From Rhizopus arrhizus (lineage: Eukaryota > Mucoromycota > Mucoromycetes > Mucorales > Rhizopodaceae): 64,000 bases of DNA. The position numbers and the translations under genes are program-made. The notes beneath the pieces were generated by a model, which searched no databases, was not told the DNA's origin, and saw only the letters and a list, made by a program, of their open reading frames with translations. Numbering within the stretch: the first letter of the stretch is position 1; each line of letters starts with the position of its first letter. The stretch is taken from NCBI GenBank assembly GCA_024220505.1, contig JAKZZE010000033.1, positions 248,001 to 312,000 on the forward strand, given 5' to 3'. Shown here piece after piece: positions 1-11,017 of the stretch.

Positions 1-383
1 AATTGATTGAACATATTGTATTCAGTTGTTGTATATCAGTTGCCATGTTAACGTCAGCATTATGGGGATTGAAAAGAGAAAAGAAACCACAGATGTACAT
101 TTTTTTGGTATTATGCTTAGCAAGTATGGGTTATTATATTTATACACTTGTTGAGATTGCAAAAAATCCTGTAAGATTCCTGGGTTCAAAAGCGTTTTTA
201 ACTTTCTTTTGTAAAATATCTCACTAGATGCCTTTAGTTTTTATTATTAATCTTCTTTATTTAGTGTGTGTAGACTTGGTATTGATTTTAGTATCTGTAG
301 CTATTGCTATTATCTGTTTAAAAAATTTTAACCTTGGCTTAATGAATCACAGTAATAAGATAACCTGTAACAAAAAAATATAA
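1..383 (+). CDS. Small multi-spanning membrane protein, C-terminal part (5' cut by window edge)
   Basis: The reading frame is open from the left edge, so the true start lies outside the window. Two exons fit: 1-170 and 228-383, joined in phase 0 across a 57-nt GTAAGA...CTAG intron, with the stop at 381-383. The visible part is almost entirely hydrophobic helices: one near [11 protein letters not shown], one near [17 protein letters not shown], and two after the intron (around [10 protein letters not shown] and [15 protein letters not shown]). The C-terminus is short, polar and basic. I do not recognise the family; the pattern of about four helices in a small protein resembles MARVEL or tetraspan-like proteins, but no signature residue supports that. 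It is followed 220 bp downstream by sulfite oxidase on the same strand. Confidence 0.5.
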
Positions 384-602
384 AAACTAACTATTATAAA
401 TACAGTCTCTCATGCTACTACCTCAGCTACTTCAGCACATTCCTTAGCACCTTTAGGGTTTGAAAAGTCAAACTCTTCACGATGGTCCATTGAATAATAA
501 ATATATTTTAATGACGTAAACCGTTATTCTTTGTTTATCAATGCATGAAAATCTCTGTACCTTTTTTTTTGTTTTTCTCTCTTATTTTGATTTTTTCTGT
601 TA

Positions 603-2295
603 ATGTCCAAAAGCGTATTAAACTATAGTCAAGACCCTTTGCATGATTCACATGCTTTAATAGTCCGTAAAGAAGCACCTTTTAATGCTGAACCGTCAAC
701 ACCAGATTTAGTGAAGTACTATATCACACCTGAAAAATATTTCTTTTGCCGTAATCATGGGCCAATGCCTGTATTGGATGAAAATGAGCATACAATAGAA
801 ATTAGCGGTATAGGATGTAAATCAAAAACAGTGATAACAATGAAGCAAATAAAACAAGATTACGAAAAAGTATCAGTAATGATGGTTATGGAGGTATTTA
901 TTTAAAAAAGTATTGTTCTATTCTAAATATTTTTTTATATAGTGTGCAGTAAGAAGACTCATTTTTAAATGAGCCGTGGGAAAATAAATAGTATTTTTCA
1001 CACACTCATATAAATTATAGGGAAATAGAAGAGATGGTTTACATAAAGTGAAGTTTACAAAAGGTGTAAAGTATAAGTCTAGTATCTATCCATTTTGGTC
1101 TAATATCGATATAATTTGAAGGTTATTTGGGGTCCAGGTGCTCTGGGTAATGCAATATATAGTGGAGCCAGACTTAAAGATGTACTTGAAGCAATAGGAG
1201 TTACATCCAAGATTAAAAATTTGTCTAAACTTCATGTTGCATTTGAATCTGTGGAACAAGTAACATCAATCACTAAAAAAAGGGCTATTTGCCTATTTAC
1301 GTTATTATTTAGTGTGAAGAAGAAAAATGCTATGGTTCCTCTATTCCACTATCAAAAGCATTGTAAGATATTTAAACTCCATTTATAATGCTTAATTTTC
1401 CATAATAGGGATGAGTTTGGTGATGTCTTGTTAGCTTATGAGGTAAAAATTAAGTTTGTGTTTAAGAAAAATGCTAAAGTAACCAAACCTAGTTCAATGG
1501 AAAAGCTTTGACTCGTGATCGCGGATACCCTGTTCGAGTGGTTGTACCAGGTATGAAAGGAAAAAAAAAAAAAAAAAAAAAAAAAGAGTGTATAAAAACA
1601 TGAATTGTCATAGGATATATTGGTGCACGTTCAGTCAAATTTTTAAAATCAATCACAATCCAAGAAGAGGAATCTTCTTCCTTCTTTCAACAAAGAGATT
1701 ATAAGATATTACCTGAAAATGTAAATTCTAAGTGTATTTTATGTTACATGCTAATATTGTTCTAGATTAATACTGAAGAACAAGCCAATGCTTATTGGTG
1801 TAAGCTGCCTTCGATAGGTGAATACAATGTTCAATCTTATGTTTGTATACCTGCAGATGGATTACACGATGGTCCCAAATTAAATGAACAAGTACAAGGT
1901 TATGCTTTGTCTGGTGGTGGTAGATTTATACAGCGTGTTGGTAAGTTGAAGATTTGCTTTCTTTCTTTGAGTTGTTAATCTTTAAAAGATGTCTCTGGTG
2001 ATGATGGCAAGACATGGGTGACAGCTAATTTACATCAACCTGCAGCAGGGGATAATGTTCGTGTTTGGGGTTGGTGTTTGTGGACAGCTACTATAGAAAC
2101 AAAAAGAAATGTTAGAATTGTTAGTAGAGCAGGTAGATAATACAATACAAGAAAATCACAGACATTTTAACTGTTTTAAAAGTTGATTCTGCTGGTAACA
2201 TACAACCAGAACATCCCATTTGGAATTATCGTGGGGTGATGAATAACTCATGGCGAACTTTTGAACCAAATAAAATAGAGCAATCTAATATGTAA
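603..2295 (+). CDS. Sulfite oxidase (molybdopterin type, no cytochrome b5 domain)
   Basis: Eleven exons give 386 residues: 603-893, 943-948, 1021-1065, 1122-1259, 1313-1362, 1409-1442, 1493-1550, 1614-1720, 1766-1940, 1989-2132 and 2183-2295. The family oxidises sulfite to sulfate with a molybdenum cofactor. Visible family motifs are ECAGNRR (the cysteine is the Mo ligand), WGPGALGNAIYSGARLKDVL, DRGYPVRVVVPGYIGARSV, the FQQRDYK segment and the C-terminal dimerisation domain ending GVMNNSW. There is no N-terminal haem b5 domain or transit peptide, so the architecture and length match the plant-type peroxisomal enzyme (known family size about 390). The C-terminus QSNM is not a standard peroxisomal signal. 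Exon 2 is only 6 nt and encodes Cys-Ala of the active site. Intron 7 carries an A25 tract. Nitrate reductase is excluded because its haem and FAD domains are missing. Confidence 0.9.
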
Positions 2296-2408
2296 ATCGT
2301 CTCATCTTTTTTATTATTGCTACTGCTACAAATAAAAATACATGCTTTATGTATGCTATAATATTGTATATTGATATAAAAATAAATTTCTAGTTTAAAA
2401 AAAAAATC

Positions 2409-5400
2409 TTAACGTCTTGGCTTTCTAAAGAGGTATACAAAGAACAAAAAGGCAAGACAGTTGAATATAAAGTAAGCGATAAGGATACCAAAGTTACGCC
2501 ACTTGTGTGCTGCATCCCACCCGAAACGAGTTGAATAGAATTCAGGACCAGAACTGTAGCTACAGTAACCACATTGGTCTGTGGCTTCAGGATTGGCAAT
2601 ATAACCAGTTGCACCATAAGAGAAGAAATTCTTGGTATAATCACCACAGGTTGTGTTTGGAGGTGGGTTGAACTTGATAAGATCGCCATCTGTGCAGGTT
2701 ATCTTCAGATCGCCCAATTCATTCACCGCTAATCCTTCGATGTAGTAGTGGAAAGGATCGACCCAGTACATCCAAGCACTCCAAAAGCGAGGCATCTGAG
2801 AGGGGGATTGCATCAGACCACAGAAGAGAATAAGCATGGACATAATGAGTGGATTGATGACTGAGGCCATGACAGGTGATTCAGAGAAGGCAGCAATCAC
2901 AAAACCAAGAGAGACAGCCCAGCACACAAGAACACAGAAAGTAATGTAAAAGTAGCCAGAAGACTCTGATGAGCTATTCATACCAGCAGTCCAGTAAAAG
3001 CCAAACATGAAGCAAGCTGCATAAAAGAAGATATAGGGAATTTCAACCAAAAGAGAGGAAATGCCCCAGGGAAGCCAACTGTAGTAACGTGAAGCATATT
3101 CTCGTCTAAAGTATTGTCGTTCACCAATAAACTTGGGTTGAGCTAAGATAATCAAGGTCATGGCCATAATAAAGGTACTGAAGAGAGCAAAAACCTTGTT
3201 GAGTAAATCAGAGGAGGAGCTTCCTAATTTCCAGTAAGTGAAACCAGTAAGCAAGGAAGTAAACATCACGTTCATGAAACGACCAATGTTGTATTCAGGC
3301 GAACGCCAATAAGCCAATGCCATACGCTTGTGGACCAAACCGAATTGGGTCCAAAGGTTAGTAGCATAGGTTTGAGCATGACGAGTTGGGTTTGGATTAG
3401 ATTGACTGTTGATCTCCTCGAGTTCTTGACGAAGGTGTTTGGCTTCATCTGACTTTTCCCAAATTTCAGCCCAGTCTGCCTTCGCTTTACCAGCAGTACC
3501 AGCACCAACACACTCAAGAATGTATTCAGCAGGATTTGCTTCAGGGGGACACATAGGTCCACCATTTGACTGGAAATAATCGATCATCGTTTGAGAGCCC
3601 TTGCCAATTTCACCATAATAAGCAGTACGGCCACCACGGACTAAAAGCAAGAGATGATCAAAGTGTTCAAAGAGAATAGCAGAAGGTTGGTGAATGGTAC
3701 AGAGTACAGGCCATCCAGAGTCAGCCAATTTACGAATGAAACGGATGATGTTGAAAGAGGACTGAGCGTCGAGACCAGAGGTAGGTTCATCCAAAAAGAG
3801 GAGTTTGGGTTTACCAACAAGTTCCATACCAATCGTCAAACGCTTACGTTCTTCAACAGAAATACCATAACCAGATTCAACGAGACCAATTTGGGCATCG
3901 CCAATGTCCTCCATTTCCAAAAGTTCCAAGATCTGTTCCACATAGGCGTCTTTTTCTTCCTTGGGTACTTCGCTTGGTTGACGCAAGTAAGCAGAGAATC
4001 GGAGGGCTTCACGAACAGTAACTGCAGGCTGGTGAACATCTGTTTGTTCACAGTAGCCAGTGATACGCTCAAAATCACACATGAGTGCCTCATTATTCAG
4101 ATACACACGGCCTTCGACCTTACCAATCGTCTTTCGACGAGCCAAAACATCCAAAAGTGTAGTTTTACCTGCACCAGAGGAACCCATTAAAGCAGTCAAA
4201 TGACCAGGACGAACAAGACCACTAACGTTATTCAAAAGTTGAAGTTGACCGCCTTTGACAGGTACGGTATAATTAATGTCTTGCCATGAGAAAGTTGTAC
4301 CATCCGAGACTTGAGTCATTTCATTCGTGTCTCCAGCCTGTCTCCTGCGACGTTCAGCTTCTTCTTCGGGCGTGCGAGGCTTGGGAGCTTTTCCGGGAAG
4401 ATAAAGCTTGGTGAGTGTACCAGACTTGCTGAGGCCACCAAACTCCATCATGAGGGCGGTAAGAACGGTAAAGAACAGGAAGAAGGCGATAATTACAATG
4501 AAGTCGGGAGCCCACATTTGCTCGGGCTTATAGCTCAAGTAGTCGTTCAAATAGTCATCACCATTCACAAAGCTTGCTCCAGGTTTGCCACCAGCCATTG
4601 TGCACGTCTTGTAGTTCCAATCATCATAGCCAGGTCCAAAGGGGACTGCGTTACCTGCGCCATCACAGCTGTATTCTTGGCCATGAAGTTCATTGATTAA
4701 AAGCGCCTTATAGCCGTAGGTGAGTGGATTAATATAGTAGATCCAAAAGAGCCAAGGGTGCATCTTATTGTAAGGGATTGTGTAACCAGTGTAGGTGGTG
4801 ACAGCGATCAAAATCACACCCGAAAGCTGGGTGGCCAAGAAGAAACTGGAGGTAGAGGCACCAAAGAAACGGAAGAAGCCGTTCATGCACATGTTGATAA
4901 AGAATAGGACGATAAAGAAACTAAAAAAGGCTCCTGCTGTCAATTTGAGACCCATCATAAAGTAAGCACAGATTTCAAACAAAAGGACTTGTACGATCGC
5001 ATAAGGAACATCCATTACAACCTGGGCAATGTAAAATGCTGAAGGACGGTAAAGAGCGTATTGCTTGTGTTTTTCGAGAATAGGTCGACCCATTAAGAAG
5101 GACATGAGTTCAGATTGAGAGATGAAAGAGTTAAAAAGAACTGCAAAGAAAAGAGCACCACCACGAGAAAAAGCGCCTGCACCATCAGCATGCATTTTAA
5201 AGAAACAGGAAGCGGTGATCAAAGATTGAATGAGGACTGTACCATAACGAGAAATCAAGGCGCCGATATCGGTCAAGTTAAGATAGAACTGACGAATAGT
5301 GAGTGCTTTGACCTGTTGATAAAAGGAGGCTGTGTAGGGTGCCTTCTTGCTGGCTCGCTTTTGGTGTTCAGCATCAACGGCTTGTCTAAAGGTATCAGCA

Positions 5401-6860
5401 GGCTTTTCTTGCTGTACTGAGGCTTGGTAGGCTTCAAAATCAGAAACCATGTTTCGGTGGATGGATGATTCAAAGTAGCGTTTTTCAAAATCAACAGCGA
5501 ATTCAGGTGCAACACCTTCATAGCCAGGCTTGATTTCACGTTCATTAGGATTACAGAGACCTGTCAAGAAATCTGGGATGGATTTACGGTTGGGGCAGTG
5601 GAAACCCAAGGATTCAAAATAGGATTGAGCAAGTTCTGTGGGGCCGAAATAGATACAGCGACCCTCATCGAGCAGCAAGACTTTGTCAAAGAGAGAAAAA
5701 ATATTGTTTGATGCTTGATACAAGGTTGCGATTGTTGTCTTTTTGAGTACATCAGTCATGATACGCAAAGAGCGGGCATAATCAAGAGCAGAGGCAGCAT
5801 CCAAACCACGAGTAGAACAATCCCAACAGTTGATTGAACTTTCTGTAGTCATTTGTTCAGCAATAGACATACGTTTACGTTCACCACCAGAAAGACCACG
5901 AACGTAAGCATTTCCGACCATGGTGTTCATTTGCTTGGTCAAACCGAGCATGTTGCCAAGCATAAAAAGAACTTTGTTGATAAAATCAGCTCGAGTCTCG
6001 TTGGGCAAACGGTTACCGGGTGTTTTCATACGAAGGGCGAACTGAAGGGTCTGCTTGGCTGTCAAGGTAGGATAATGCTGGTCTTCTTCTTCATTGTAAC
6101 ATACTTGACCACGATAACGCTTGGCAAATGTGGCAGCATCAATTCCACCATAGCTTACATCACCATCGACGTCAGTATATGAGCCTCGCATGTTGGCGAT
6201 CACTTTTAAAAAGGAAGTACAGCCTGCACCAGGACGACCAAGGACGAGCAACATTTCACCTTCCTTACAGTGACCTGTCAAATCGTTCAAAATTACTTTC
6301 TTGTTCTTGCTTACGCCAACACCGAAAAATTTCCAGAATTGAAGAAAAGAAAAGACGGTGGGAATGGTATGTGCATCAGCCGCAGCACCCTGTTTGAAAG
6401 AGAAGAGAGAAATAAGAATTTAATTCAAGTCAAAATCTTTAATCTTACCTTGACAGTTAAATTTTTCCAAGAAACACCAAGATTTTTAGGCAAGTGACCA
6501 GCAGAAGCATGTTCTTCACGAAGGCCATTTAAGAATTCATCCAGATTGAATTCATCGGAAGCTGCATTTCCTGATTCAAGTGCACCAGCATGAACAGAAG
6601 ACATTCGACTGACTCTTGATAGTTCACGTTTGAGATCAATGTATTCATGTTTGGCGGCTACAAAAAATGGTTTAGTACACGTTGATGTACTATGTATGAA
6701 TGTATGTACCATCAATATCTACTGCATTTCCATTTAATTCACCAAAGTTACCATGGGTTGCATTGGATGGATAGATTGTTTCTGCAGATTCCACCATTGA
6801 CTGTTGATCTGATTCTTTCTTGCTTCCTCCATATAATGGAAGATGTTTACTCGAAGACAT
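2409..6860 (-). CDS. PDR-type (ABCG) full-length multidrug ABC transporter
   Basis: Three exons (6860-6710, 6657-6449, 6389-2409) encode 1446 residues, the usual size for fungal PDR/CDR pumps. The order is NBD1-TMD1-NBD2-TMD2. NBD1 has the PDR-type degenerate Walker A GRPGAGCTSFLK (Cys replacing Lys), signature LSGGERKRMSIAE and Walker B CWDCSTRGLD. NBD2 has canonical Walker A GSSGAGKTTLLD, signature variant VEERKRLTIG, and LLFLDEPTSGLDAQSSF with the H-loop in TIHQPSA. Each TMD holds about six helices and a Cys-rich extracellular loop near its end. By family, it exports hydrophobic drugs, lipids or sterol-like compounds across the plasma membrane; the substrate is not readable from sequence. 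The start at 6860 is chosen because both upstream introns join in frame to an acidic N-terminus. Its 3' end faces sulfite oxidase across 113 bp. Confidence 0.93.
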
Positions 6861-8087
6861 GAGTTTTTATTGTACAAAGTATGCTGTTTGTCAGATAAGA
6901 AAAAGAAAAAGAAAAAGTAAAATACAAAGTTTTTGATTTAGAAGAATAAGCCAAGATGAAAAAAGAAAAACCAAAGAAATAATCTTCTATTTATAAAGAA
7001 CAAGTTCTTGGAGATAAGTTAGATAGTAATCCGGAATTTCTCCGTTACGGTATAAATCATCGTTACGGCAAGCAACCCCCGATTCGACTACATTGATTCA
7101 ATTATCTATGGCTCAATTGCTTTATAAAATACCAAGAAGAAAAAAAAAGGGAGAAAAACCTCAGGATCAGAATATATCTCTCTTCTTGTATATTACAATT
7201 TATACCCTATCTTTCTATTCTGTCTACTTTATGTTTAGTCCATAAAAACTTGTAAAGTAGGATGAATTTAGCCTTTGATTTTCGGTTGGACCTTTCCGCT
7301 AAATATGATTGGATAACTGAGCTATAAATTAGCTTAAATTTGGCACACTTTTTTGATTGGCAAGATTGCATATTTAAAAAAAAGTAAAGATCGTGCAATA
7401 TAATTCATATTCATTAGATTTTACTTCAATCTCATAAAAAATCTAAAGAAATAAATTTATTTTCTGCAATGCTTCCGTTTTATGGTATGTGCGCTTAATA
7501 TGTCTTTGTGCAACTTGTAATTATTGTTTTCCTAAATTGAACTCAGATTAAAGTTTTCTTCCAACCATTCAACTCGCTCTAGATTAATAAAACAGCAATG
7601 CTTTTTTTTTTTTTTTCATTCTGAATATTATGGCTTAAAATATTGAAACAGATTATTCGTCTTTAATATTTTATTTCTTCTAATTGGAAAATGCTAAGGT
7701 CTTTGGCTAATTAAATTTTACTAGTGATGAGTCTATCATTTCATTTATTATCAAATTTTATGATTACTCCCGATCTCCATTTTTTTAAAAGTGAATTTTC
7801 AACCACTCAGAATCTAGAAAAGAGCAAATAACCGAAAAAAGAGAGAAACGGGGATGACTTCTCCGGACAAACCACAGCTCGACTATTCTTCACTGCGGAT
7901 AAAATTTACCATGTGCTATCATGTACTTGATTTTGCGTCGATTGAACAAAATTTCACACTGGCCAATAGAACAAGTTTGTGTTGGCTGAAGATCAAATTT
8001 GCCTCCATTCGACAAAAACGCACGCAATTCAACGTCTCAACACGCACAGCCGGTTACAATTGCCTAGCACTATTTTTTTTTTGTAAA
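6861..8087. other. Intergenic region between PDR gene and transposon
   Basis: No supported gene. The part nearest 6861 is purine-rich on the plus strand, as expected for a pyrimidine-rich 5' leader of the minus-strand transporter. A segment around 7965-8005 is repeated, inverted, beside the large LINE fragment near 14930-14970, so this end of the spacer is also transposon-derived or a dispersed repeat. A 78-residue open frame at 7854-8090 overlaps that repeat and has no recognisable features. Confidence 0.5.
7043..7068. promoter_or_regulatory. Paired CGTTACGG motif upstream of the PDR transporter
   Basis: The octamer CGTTACGG occurs twice (7043-7050 and 7061-7068), 18 bp apart and about 200 bp upstream of the transporter start codon at 6860. 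A CCGGA sequence and a further CCG flank the first copy. CGG triplets are the usual half-sites of Zn2Cys6 regulators, which control PDR genes in yeasts, so a binding site is a reasonable inference; no factor can be named. Confidence 0.3.
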
Positions 8088-8089
8088 TA

Positions 8090-9788
8090 AACTACACCCC
8101 ATTTCCGGAAATAGATTGCACAAGTATAAAAAATCTTTGCAATCATAAAAAATAAAGATTGCATAGCCTCTGAAATTTTTATTGCACAGTTGTGCAATCT
8201 TTTACAAAGGTTCTTTATTTAAACAAGTTTGTAGTTTCGAATCTGAATAACGACAGAAACCTTGAAGGTCCTCCAAAAAGACATTGTTACAAGCATCAGT
8301 TACTCTTGTAGTTAGATTTTCCTCTTTCAATAGCTTTTCTCTTTTCATCTTACTTTTGACTACAGACCAAAACTGCTCATCAGATTAAGCTCTGGAGAGT
8401 ATAGTGGAAGATATATGCATCTATATCCTCGACTTACAATTAGGTTCATAATCTGATCTGAATTGTGTACAGGTGCATTATCCATGATAAGATAATGTCC
8501 TTTGAATTGTTCATGACGGTCCAACACATCTAGAGTAACAGAAATGAAATTGAAGTAATGATCAAGAACAGCTCCTACTATCTTCTTCGCCTTTAACTCT
8601 CTTGTAACTTTTCTTTTCTTGGAACCCTGTTCATAGGGCACTCTCACCTTAATTTTGATGATACCTTGCGAAGAGATTGCTCCTAATATAGTTGTAGTTT
8701 TAGCTTTTGTCTTAGGCTGAACAACAACAGCTCTAATCCCTTTTTTAGACCAAGCCATGCTGCGACTCAAGTTTATATGGAAAGCAGACTCATCAATAAA
8801 AACACAGTTGCTTTGGTAATCCATATCTGTTGTCATAATGTTGGTTACCCAGTTAAATCGTGCGGTGATACTGTCTGATGAGTTTCTTTTTTGGGCTCAA
8901 AATGTGCCCTCTTGATCGTCGAAGCACACTCATTGGTCATAAAATCATGAACGGCAGACTTGGCAATTTTTAAGCCCATAAACTGTGTAGTGAGGCTTTC
9001 CACTGCTTCACTCACTGTAGCTCTCGAATATTCAACGTACTTTTGCAACAAAAATTGTTTGCGTTCATCGTTTAAAATCTTAAGACGACCAACCCTCTTC
9101 TTCTCTTCTTGCTGAGTGGGGTCTCTGTTAGTTTGGTTTCTTATAGCCGCTTCTTAATCCTTCTTGTACCAATCGTATGCAGTACGCCTAGCAATTCTTA
9201 ACTCTTCTGCAGCTTGAGGGACTTTATAGTCTTTCTCATAGATTATCTTAAAGAAGTTGTTTTCCTTTTCACTACTACGTCTTGTATAATCTCTCTTGTC
9301 AGGACTTTTGTCCACAACAACCTTGGTTTTGACCTCTTTTGCTTTCTCTCCTCTTTCAGGAGGCTTCAGGTCCATGTACGTATCGAAGTCAGTGATGTCA
9401 CCAAGAGGGAATTGCTCACTGCCAACCTCCATTTTAACTGGCTCATTTCCGCTTTCATCACAGACATCGCCTCTTCCATCTTCTTGAATAAACTTAAAGC
9501 TCTTTTTTTTTTTGCTATAGGAATTAGACTATGCAATCTTTATTTTTTATGTGTGCAAAGATTTTTTATACTTGTACAATCTTGTCCTCAATCAAATCCA
9601 GAAAGAACCATTGAAACTATCTGCTTACAATTCTTTATTCTAATACCTTTTGTATTTTTGCGACAAATCACCAGTTCATACACTTGTATCGCTCTAAACC
9701 TTTATACTCTTTGATGAGTTTTAATAAATATTAAAATTTTCATCCATAAAAAAAACTTATGCAATCTATTTCCGGAAATGGTGTAGTT
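8090..9788 (-). mobile_element. Tc1/mariner-IS630 DDE transposon with terminal inverted repeats and TA target site
   Basis: The ends are inverted repeats of about 33 bp: left AACTACACCCCATTTCCGG..., right (reverse complement) AACTACACCATTTCCGG..., differing by a 2-bp gap. Each end abuts a TA (8088-8089 and 9789-9790), the target duplication expected of this superfamily. The interior holds one degenerate transposase on the minus strand. The length of 1.7 kb is normal for a complete Tc1/mariner copy. Just inside the left end, short copies of GATTGCA/TGCAATC form further hairpins. Nearly intact ends with a broken transposase suggest a fairly recent but non-autonomous copy that might be moved in trans. 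Confidence 0.88.
8202..9432 (-). pseudogene. Broken DDE transposase (IS630/Tc1-like)
   Basis: The minus-strand frames together cover a full transposase. The N-terminal part (9432-9154) ends with a helix-turn-helix-like segment (AAEELRIARRTAYDWYKKD). The catalytic core contains DESAFHINLSRSMAW, LIMDNAPVHNS and IYLPLYSPELN, the three DDE_3 acidic blocks in the right order. Three lesions are visible: an in-frame TAA right after YDWYKKD (about 9151-9153), a frameshift about 8865-8890 after EPKKET, and a frameshift about 8383-8390 just after the SPELN motif, where the conserved EQFW-like block continues in another frame to a stop at 8202-8204. The upstream frame is open beyond 9432, so the exact start is uncertain. 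A functional protein cannot be read from this copy. Confidence 0.85.
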
Positions 9789-9892
9789 TACATTATTTCC
9801 AGAAATTAAAGTCGCCTTGACTTGTCGCAATTACATACAAATTGTATTATAGAGCTTTATAAAATGCGACTTTACTTTCTGGAAATAGTGTA
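9789..9892. mobile_element. 104-bp MITE with 27-bp terminal inverted repeats
   Basis: The segments 9789-9815 and 9866-9892 are inverted repeats matching at 25 of 27 positions; both begin TACA and contain TATTTCCAGAAA followed by TAAAGTCGC. The 50-bp centre has no coding potential. Terminal TA dinucleotides fit a Tc1/mariner-type MITE. The left TA is the same one that ends the 1.7-kb element, so one of the two inserted at the boundary of the other. The TTTCCAGAAA core resembles TTTCCGGAAA in that element's ends, suggesting related transposase recognition. Confidence 0.75.
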
Positions 9893-9900
9893 TAATAGGA

Positions 9901-10846
9901 GTCGTCTGTTTGCGTCGGATTTTCGGTGGCTCCCACACATCTTCCACCACGGTAATGCTACACATGTCGAAGCTACCAACCATGCAGGAACTTGTTTATG
10001 CTCTACAATCTCAGTTCCTTCTACATTCCCTTACTCTTCCCAAAGATGTTTTGTTACACCATCTTCTTCCACATATCCGCCAGCCCCGAAGCCACTCCCA
10101 ATGGTACAGACTCTCTAGGTCTCCCATTTGGAAGAGATGCCTCCCTGACCCTGAGTCCCTGGATAGTCGCTCTTTAAAGTCGATACAACGAGACTACCGT
10201 CAAGGCAACCTCGATAATAAACGTTCCACGCATGCCCCCGTTCTCCTTCAACACTGCCGCCCAACTATCTCTCTCGACCCTGTCCTATGGCTACCTATGT
10301 CCAAATCTGAAAGAAGTCGTTGCATACGTTGGCGTCTTGGCTGGCTCCCTGGTGGTCGATACAAAGCCTGCCCTCGACACCCTGGCCAACCCTTCACAAA
10401 AGCCCATACCATTAATTGTCTCTAGATGCACCGTAGACTCATGATGCCCGAAACCATCTCTGACCCATTGTCCTTCCTTTTAAATATGCTACCTACCAAG
10501 AAACCTCGCTCTCCTAACACAACACTCTCGTGGACCATTCGCTGGCCAACTATATGCAGAATCCTATATGAACTCGATTACCTATATCACGCTAAGATCC
10601 CATCTACTCCGCCCACTCACCTTGGGCAAAGGCTCTTAGAATGGCTACCCTCTTTTCCTTCTCACTAGTGTGTTTTACACTTGATCCCATTCACTTTTTC
10701 CAAAGCATTTTTACCCTTGATCCCAAAAGGGTTTTTTAGTCACCACTATCCTTCCTTTATGAACTGCCTCGGGCGGAAAAGATGTAATATTACAATCGTG
10801 AGCCCAATAGAGGTTTAATTATTTATAAATAAAAACCTGTTTAATC
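9901..10846 (+). mobile_element. 5'-truncated LINE (non-LTR retrotransposon) 3' end, flanked by target duplication
   Basis: A plus-strand frame (from about 9910) continues to 10668 with one in-frame TAG at 10423-10425. Its end carries a Cys/His pattern (RCIRWRLGWLPGGRYKACP, then a second His/Cys pair) like the zinc-binding C-terminus found behind reverse transcriptases in Mucoromycota LINEs; that assignment is from recollection of the family and is moderate. The piece is GC-richer than its surroundings. An 11-bp direct repeat GTATAATAGGA lies at 9890-9900 and 10847-10857, exactly flanking it, which is what target-primed reverse transcription leaves. No poly-A tail is seen; the 3' end reads AATAAAAACCTG. 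Confidence 0.6.
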
Positions 10847-11017
10847 GTATAATAGGAATCACACGTCTGAGAGCGGTGTAAACCAAAAGAAACAGAGTGT
10901 AAGCGATTGAACATGCTAATCAAAGTCGAGTCTGCCCCTTGTGAGAGTGGCAAACTGCGACATAGCGCAAGTAACTAGCTGTTTATCAATAAAAGGAAAA
11001 CCGACAATAGTAAATCT

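Noticed and set aside
2390..6182. Many open frames antisense or out of frame within the PDR transporter
   Set aside because: They are shadows of a strongly conserved coding region; none has recognisable motifs.
7854..8090. Open frame of 78 residues upstream of the transposon
   Set aside because: No domain, no start context, overlaps a dispersed repeat and ends in the transposon border.
9214..9714. Plus-strand 166-residue frame opposite the transposase
   Set aside because: Antisense to a well-supported transposase reading frame; hydrophobic composition arises from the complementary codons.
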